Origin: an uncultured Alphaproteobacteria bacterium
GTDB taxonomy: Bacteria; Pseudomonadota; Alphaproteobacteria; Rickettsiales; UBA1997
Assembly: GCA_903898475.1 (NCBI GenBank)
Contig: CAIUFU010000118.1
Location: 1 to 9,857 of the forward strand
Length of the DNA: 9,857 nucleotides
Direction of reading: 5' to 3'
Positions within the stretch are counted from its first letter, which is position 1. Every line of letters begins with the position of its first letter. Below, piece by piece: positions 6,646-9,857 of this stretch. The translations under genes were made by a program, and so were the position numbers. Below the pieces are notes generated by a model. It saw only the letters and a list, made by a program, of their open reading frames with translations. It ran no database searches and was not told where the DNA came from.

Positions 6646-6669
6646 TAGTTCGCGACTAGTTCGCGAACT
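6646..6669 (+). repeat. GC-rich hairpin made of tandem 11-mers between nusA and infB
   Basis: TAGTTCGCGA occurs twice with an 11-base period (6646-6655 and 6657-6666). The second copy runs into AGTTCGCGAACT (6658-6669), itself a perfect 12-bp palindrome. As RNA the segment can fold into a 9-bp stem, AGTTCGCGA (6647-6655) with TCGCGAACT (6661-6669), around a CUAGU loop. It begins 3 bases after the nusA stop. No U-run follows, so it is a poor intrinsic terminator; an attenuator, an RNase processing site or a protein-binding site are the alternatives. Confidence 0.6.
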
Positions 6670-6714
6670 TTAAGCCACCAAAAATTCGACCCCTAATTCT
6701 TACCTCTTATTGCA

Positions 6715-9276
6715 ATGACCGAACAAGATAACAAAGGCGCTACTCGCTTAAAACTAACATTGAAGCTGCCAACCGCAGGGGCTGCAAGTGTTGCGCCCAA
6801 AGCTGCTGAAAACAAAAAGGTGAGCGGCTCTTCAGTGCAAGTGACAATCAAAGGTCGCAAAAAAGAGGCGCGTCCAGAAGAAGCTAGATCAACCGATTTG
6901 AGCAACAGCGAATTCGCCGCCAGAGTCAAAGCGGTTTCAGAATCACACGTTGTTAATGAAGAAATTAAAACTCACGAAATTCTCAGCAAACTGGCAAAAG
7001 AAAATCGTAAAATCGCTGAGAAAAAATTAGAAGAAAAAGCAGTTGAAGTTGCGGTGGAAGTTGCAGTAGAAGCTCCCAAAGAAGAAGTTGTAGAAGAAGT
7101 GCCAGCACAGCCAACAAATTTAGTTAAAAAACCTGATCCAAGCTACAACTCAGATAATTTCGACGTTAGAAATAAAATCAAACAAAGTATTGCAGTTACC
7201 AATCGCGAGAAAGAAGAGCGCGAAAAACTTGTTGAACAAAGAAAAAAAGCAGAACTAGAGCGCCTTGAAAAAGAAAGAATCGAAAAAGAAAAAAGAGCGC
7301 CAAAAAAACCGGTTGCCACCTTTGCTAAAGCACCGGCAAAAACTTTCGAAGAAGATCTAAAAAAAGGTAAACCATCTTTCAAAGATAATCGCGGCAACAC
7401 CAATTCTAGAAGAATGACCTACATCATCGACGGTAATTCCGATGATTCAGAGGGCGGCCGCAGAAGAAAAAAAGGCAAATTTAAACAGCAACAAGACGAT
7501 CAAAAAGAATATAAAAAAATCACTCGTGAAGTTGATTTGCCTGAGCTTATCACCGTTTCTGAACTGGCTGATCGTATGTCAGAAAAAGCTGGCGACGTGG
7601 TGAAAAAACTTTTCACCATGGGTGTGGTTGTAACCAGCAATCAAGCGATTGATGCTGATACTGCAGAAATCATCATTGGTGAATTTGGTCACACTACCAA
7701 ACGTGTTTCTCACTCTGACGTGGAAAATGTTTTGGATCACGTTGATGACAGCAATGCTGAAAAATTACATCGCGCTCCAATCGTAACCATCATGGGTCAC
7801 GTAGATCACGGTAAAACTTCATTGCTTGATGCTTTGCGTGAAACTGACGTGGTTAAAGGCGAGCATGGCGGCATTACGCAACATATCGGCGCTTCACGTA
7901 TTCAAACTAAAGAAGGCAAATTCATTACCTTTCTCGATACTCCGGGCCATGAAGCATTTTCTGAAATGCGTTCTAGGGGTGCCAACGTTACCGACATCGT
8001 GGTGCTTGTTGTAGCAGCGGATGACGGCGTTAAAGAGCAAACCATTGAAGCAATTAGCCATGCGAAAGCAGCGAAAGTTCCAATCATTGTTGCGGTGAAT
8101 AAAATCGACAAACCAGGTGGCGATCCAACTCGTGTTAAAAACGAACTTCTTTCTCACGGCATCGTGTCAGAAGATTTGGGCGGCGACGTAATGTTTGTCA
8201 ATGTTTCAGCAAAAAATAAAATTGGTCTCGACAAGCTTGAAGAAGCAATTTTGCTCCAAGCTGAAGTTCTAGATTTGGAAAGTGTTTACGAAGGCAAAGC
8301 CAGCGGTGTGGTTCTTGAGTCAAGAATTGATCCAGGCAAGGGTGTAGTTGCAACTCTTCTCGTGCAAAGAGGCACTTTGAACACTTCTGACCTAATTGTT
8401 GTGGGTACTGCTTTTGGTAAAGTTAGAAGAATGTCGGACGATTCTGGAAAAATTGTTAAAGCAGCAACTCCTTCAGTTCCGGTTGAAATTTTGGGTCTAG
8501 ATAATGCCCCAAATGCTGGTGATAAATTCATGGAAGTTGATGAAGAAAGACAAGCTCGCGAAATTATTTCTTACCGTTCACGTAAAGAAAAAGAAGAAAA
8601 AGCTCTAAGAAATTCAGTGAAATCAATGAGTGATATTTTCAAACAGTCGGGCACCGACAAAATGAAATATCTCAACATCATTATTAAAGCCGACGTGCAT
8701 GGCTCAGCTGAGGCAATTAACGGCAGCGTTGCTAAATTAAATAATGAAGAAGTTGGCGTTAAAGTTGTTCACATGGCAACAGGCGGCATTTCTGAAAGCG
8801 ACATTAATTTGGCAGCAGCATCTGACGCAATTATCATTGGTTTTAATGTGCGTGCTAACGCATCTGCCAAAGAAATGGCGCGTCTAAAAAATGTCGATAT
8901 TCGCTACTATTCAATCATCTACAACTTGACCGATGATTTGAAACTCTTGCTTTCGGGCATGATGGCACCAGTTCAAAGAGAAGATTATTTGGGCCAAGCC
9001 GAAATCAGACAAATTTTCAAAGTTTCTGGTTCTGGCAAAATCGCCGGAACTTACGTTACTGACGGCCTCATCAAAAGAAGCGCTCGAGTTAGATTACTTC
9101 GCGACAATGTGGTAATTCACGACGGCATTCTCAAAACCCTCAAACGCTTCAAAGACGATGTCAAAGAAGTTAAAAGCGGCTTTGAATGTGGCGTTGCTTT
9201 CGAGAACTACGAAGACATTAAAGAAAAAGATACTCTCGAATGTTACGAACTTTCTGAACAAAAAAGATCATTCTAA
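6715..9276 (+). CDS. infB: Translation initiation factor IF-2
   Basis: IF-2 is the GTPase that brings fMet-tRNA to the 30S subunit and promotes 50S joining. Residues 1 to about 260 are a poorly conserved, highly charged Lys/Glu-rich segment with likely coiled coil (about 80-205), opening with a KLTLKLP motif and an [13 protein letters not shown] stretch like the alphaproteobacterial IF2-associated segment. The IF2_N domain follows (about 270-320; [14 protein letters not shown]). The G domain is complete: G1 GHVDHGKT 361-368, G2 GITQHIGA 386-393, G3 DTPGH 408-412, G4 NKID 462-465, G5 SAK 498-500. An EF-Tu-like domain II (about 530-630), domain 3 (from about 650, [14 protein letters not shown]) and the fMet-tRNA-binding C2 domain (about 755-848) follow. 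At 853 residues it is full length and normal for the family. There is no Shine-Dalgarno; the leader is pyrimidine-rich. A cytochrome b561 gene begins 2 bases after the stop. Confidence 0.98.
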   Translation: MTEQDNKGATRLKLTLKLPTAGAASVAPKAAENKKVSGSSVQVTIKGRKKEARPEEARSTDLSNSEFAARVKAVSESHVVNEEIKTHEILSKLAKENRKIAEKKLEEKAVEVAVEVAVEAPKEEVVEEVPAQPTNLVKKPDPSYNSDNFDVRNKIKQSIAVTNREKEEREKLVEQRKKAELERLEKERIEKEKRAPKKPVATFAKAPAKTFEEDLKKGKPSFKDNRGNTNSRRMTYIIDGNSDDSEGGRRRKKGKFKQQQDDQKEYKKITREVDLPELITVSELADRMSEKAGDVVKKLFTMGVVVTSNQAIDADTAEIIIGEFGHTTKRVSHSDVENVLDHVDDSNAEKLHRAPIVTIMGHVDHGKTSLLDALRETDVVKGEHGGITQHIGASRIQTKEGKFITFLDTPGHEAFSEMRSRGANVTDIVVLVVAADDGVKEQTIEAISHAKAAKVPIIVAVNKIDKPGGDPTRVKNELLSHGIVSEDLGGDVMFVNVSAKNKIGLDKLEEAILLQAEVLDLESVYEGKASGVVLESRIDPGKGVVATLLVQRGTLNTSDLIVVGTAFGKVRRMSDDSGKIVKAATPSVPVEILGLDNAPNAGDKFMEVDEERQAREIISYRSRKEKEEKALRNSVKSMSDIFKQSGTDKMKYLNIIIKADVHGSAEAINGSVAKLNNEEVGVKVVHMATGGISESDINLAAASDAIIIGFNVRANASAKEMARLKNVDIRYYSIIYNLTDDLKLLLSGMMAPVQREDYLGQAEIRQIFKVSGSGKIAGTYVTDGLIKRSARVRLLRDNVVIHDGILKTLKRFKDDVKEVKSGFECGVAFENYEDIKEKDTLECYELSEQKRSF
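7045..7068 (+). repeat. Imperfect tandem 12-mer inside infB
   Basis: GAAGTTGCGGTG (7045-7056) is followed directly by GAAGTTGCAGTA (7057-7068), matching at 10 of 12 positions. It encodes EVAV twice in the variable charged N-terminal segment of IF-2. It looks like a small in-frame duplication in a region tolerant of length change. Confidence 0.5.
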
Positions 9277-9278
9277 TT

Positions 9279-9806
9279 ATGACAAAATACTCACTGCCGT
9301 CTCGCATCATTCACTGGCTAATGGCGGTGATTATTTTATTCATTCTTGGTCTTGGTATTTACATGACTGAGTTTTTACCAAAAGACGCACCGAATCATTT
9401 AGAAATTTATTCTCTGCATAAATCTTTAGGCGCTATCGCCTTAATTTTGGTTTTTATCAGAATCCTCAATCGCTTTATCAAAAAAGCGCCAGCGCTTCCT
9501 CAAACTATTAAAAAATCTGAACAAATCCTCTCGCATCTTGGCCATTTCGGTCTTTATGTTTTGATGCTTTGTGTGCCTCTTTCGGGCTATTTAATGTCGA
9601 ATTCTTTTGGTTTTCCGGTGCATTTATTTTCTCTAGAATTGCCAATGTTACTTGAGAGAAATTTCGAGTTAGGAAAAATTTTCGCTGAAGCTCATGAGCT
9701 TTGCGCTTACGCTTTGCTAGGGCTTGTTGCAGTTCACATCTTGGCTGTAATCAAACATCGTTTTTTCGACAAACCGGAAAATGATGTTTTGAAACGGATG
9801 CTTTAA
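9279..9806 (+). CDS. Cytochrome b561, diheme inner-membrane protein
   Basis: A 175-residue protein of the bacterial cytochrome b561 (CybB/YceJ) family, which passes electrons through the inner membrane using two b-type hemes held by a four-helix bundle. Four hydrophobic helices are visible, at about 10-30, 47-66, 88-107 and 140-158. The likely heme ligands are His12 (SRIIHWLM), His47 (LHKSLGA), His139 (AHELCAY) and His153 (VAVHILA), spaced as in the family; His86 or His89 is also conserved in the third-helix region (SHLGHFGLY). The length is typical (about 176). E. coli CybB can oxidise superoxide and reduce quinone; the donor here is unknown. The ATG lies 2 bases after the infB stop, so it is probably co-transcribed with nusA-infB, an unusual partnership. 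In E. coli the paralogue yceJ sits beside yceI; here yceI is about 6.4 kb away. Confidence 0.92.
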   Translation: MTKYSLPSRIIHWLMAVIILFILGLGIYMTEFLPKDAPNHLEIYSLHKSLGAIALILVFIRILNRFIKKAPALPQTIKKSEQILSHLGHFGLYVLMLCVPLSGYLMSNSFGFPVHLFSLELPMLLERNFELGKIFAEAHELCAYALLGLVAVHILAVIKHRFFDKPENDVLKRML

Positions 9807-9816
9807 TTCGAGTTTC

Positions 9817-9853
9817 AGGCCCCTCGACGACGCTTCGCTTTGCTTAGGGACCT
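9817..9853 (+). repeat. Imperfect inverted repeat with tandem pentamers downstream of cytochrome b561
   Basis: AGGCCCCT (9817-9824) and AGGGACCT (9846-9853) pair at 7 of 8 positions across a 21-base loop. The loop ends in three pentamers, CGCTT CGCTT TGCTT (9831-9845), after CGACGA. It starts 10 bases past the cytochrome b561 stop, in an otherwise AT-rich sequence, and resembles the dispersed palindromic repeats found after genes in many bacteria. It could serve as a terminator stem; the window ends 4 bases later, so a following T-run cannot be judged. Confidence 0.45.
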
Positions 9854-9857
9854 ATTA

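Noticed and set aside
1..9857. CRISPR array, tRNA, rRNA, insertion sequence, phage or toxin-antitoxin genes
   Set aside because: No regularly spaced repeats, no cloverleaf-like or rRNA sequence, and no transposase, integrase or toxin motif was seen; every long frame is explained by a housekeeping or metabolic gene.

Overview
This is an AT-rich window (roughly 40% GC by eye) carrying eight chromosomal genes, seven on the plus strand and one on the minus strand. The NusA and IF-2 proteins look alphaproteobacterial: the NusA KH2 stretch QLSLAIGRGGQNVKLAS, and in IF-2 the stretch [15 protein letters not shown] that follows the IF2_N domain. With the AT-rich composition this suggests an alphaproteobacterium of the Rickettsiales/Holosporales kind or another AT-rich lineage. 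The placement is inference and has not been tested with a tree.

Layout. Bases 1-636 hold nearly all of bioD (dethiobiotin synthetase), missing only its first few codons. After a 3-base gap comes putP (640-2115), a sodium/proline-type symporter. A convergent junction with a perfect 24-bp palindrome (2121-2144) separates putP from yceI (minus strand, 2171-2860), an exported lipocalin-like protein. A divergent 80-bp spacer leads to a plus-strand cluster: ygiD-like extradiol dioxygenase (2941-3708), a rhodanese with a two-helix membrane tail (3734-4300), and an ETHE1/Blh-type persulfide dioxygenase (4300-5169). After a 184-bp spacer come nusA (5354-6643) and infB (6715-9276), separated by a GC-rich hairpin, and then a cytochrome b561 gene starting 2 bases after infB. 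The last 50 bases hold an imperfect inverted repeat with short tandem pentamers.

How the genes work together. The rhodanese and persulfide dioxygenase share a stop/start overlap and form a plausible sulfane-sulfur handling pair: persulfide oxidised to sulfite, with transfer of sulfane sulfur by the rhodanese. NusA and IF-2 are the usual transcription/translation pair, but the customary neighbours (rimP before nusA, ylxR between, rbfA after infB) are absent here. YceI and cytochrome b561, adjacent in E. coli, are both present but about 6.4 kb apart.

I found no mobile element, CRISPR array, tRNA or rRNA, and no convincing novel system. The points most worth a second look are the two strong intergenic inverted repeats, the rearranged nusA-infB neighbourhood with a short NusA, and the near-absence of Shine-Dalgarno sequences except in front of yceI.
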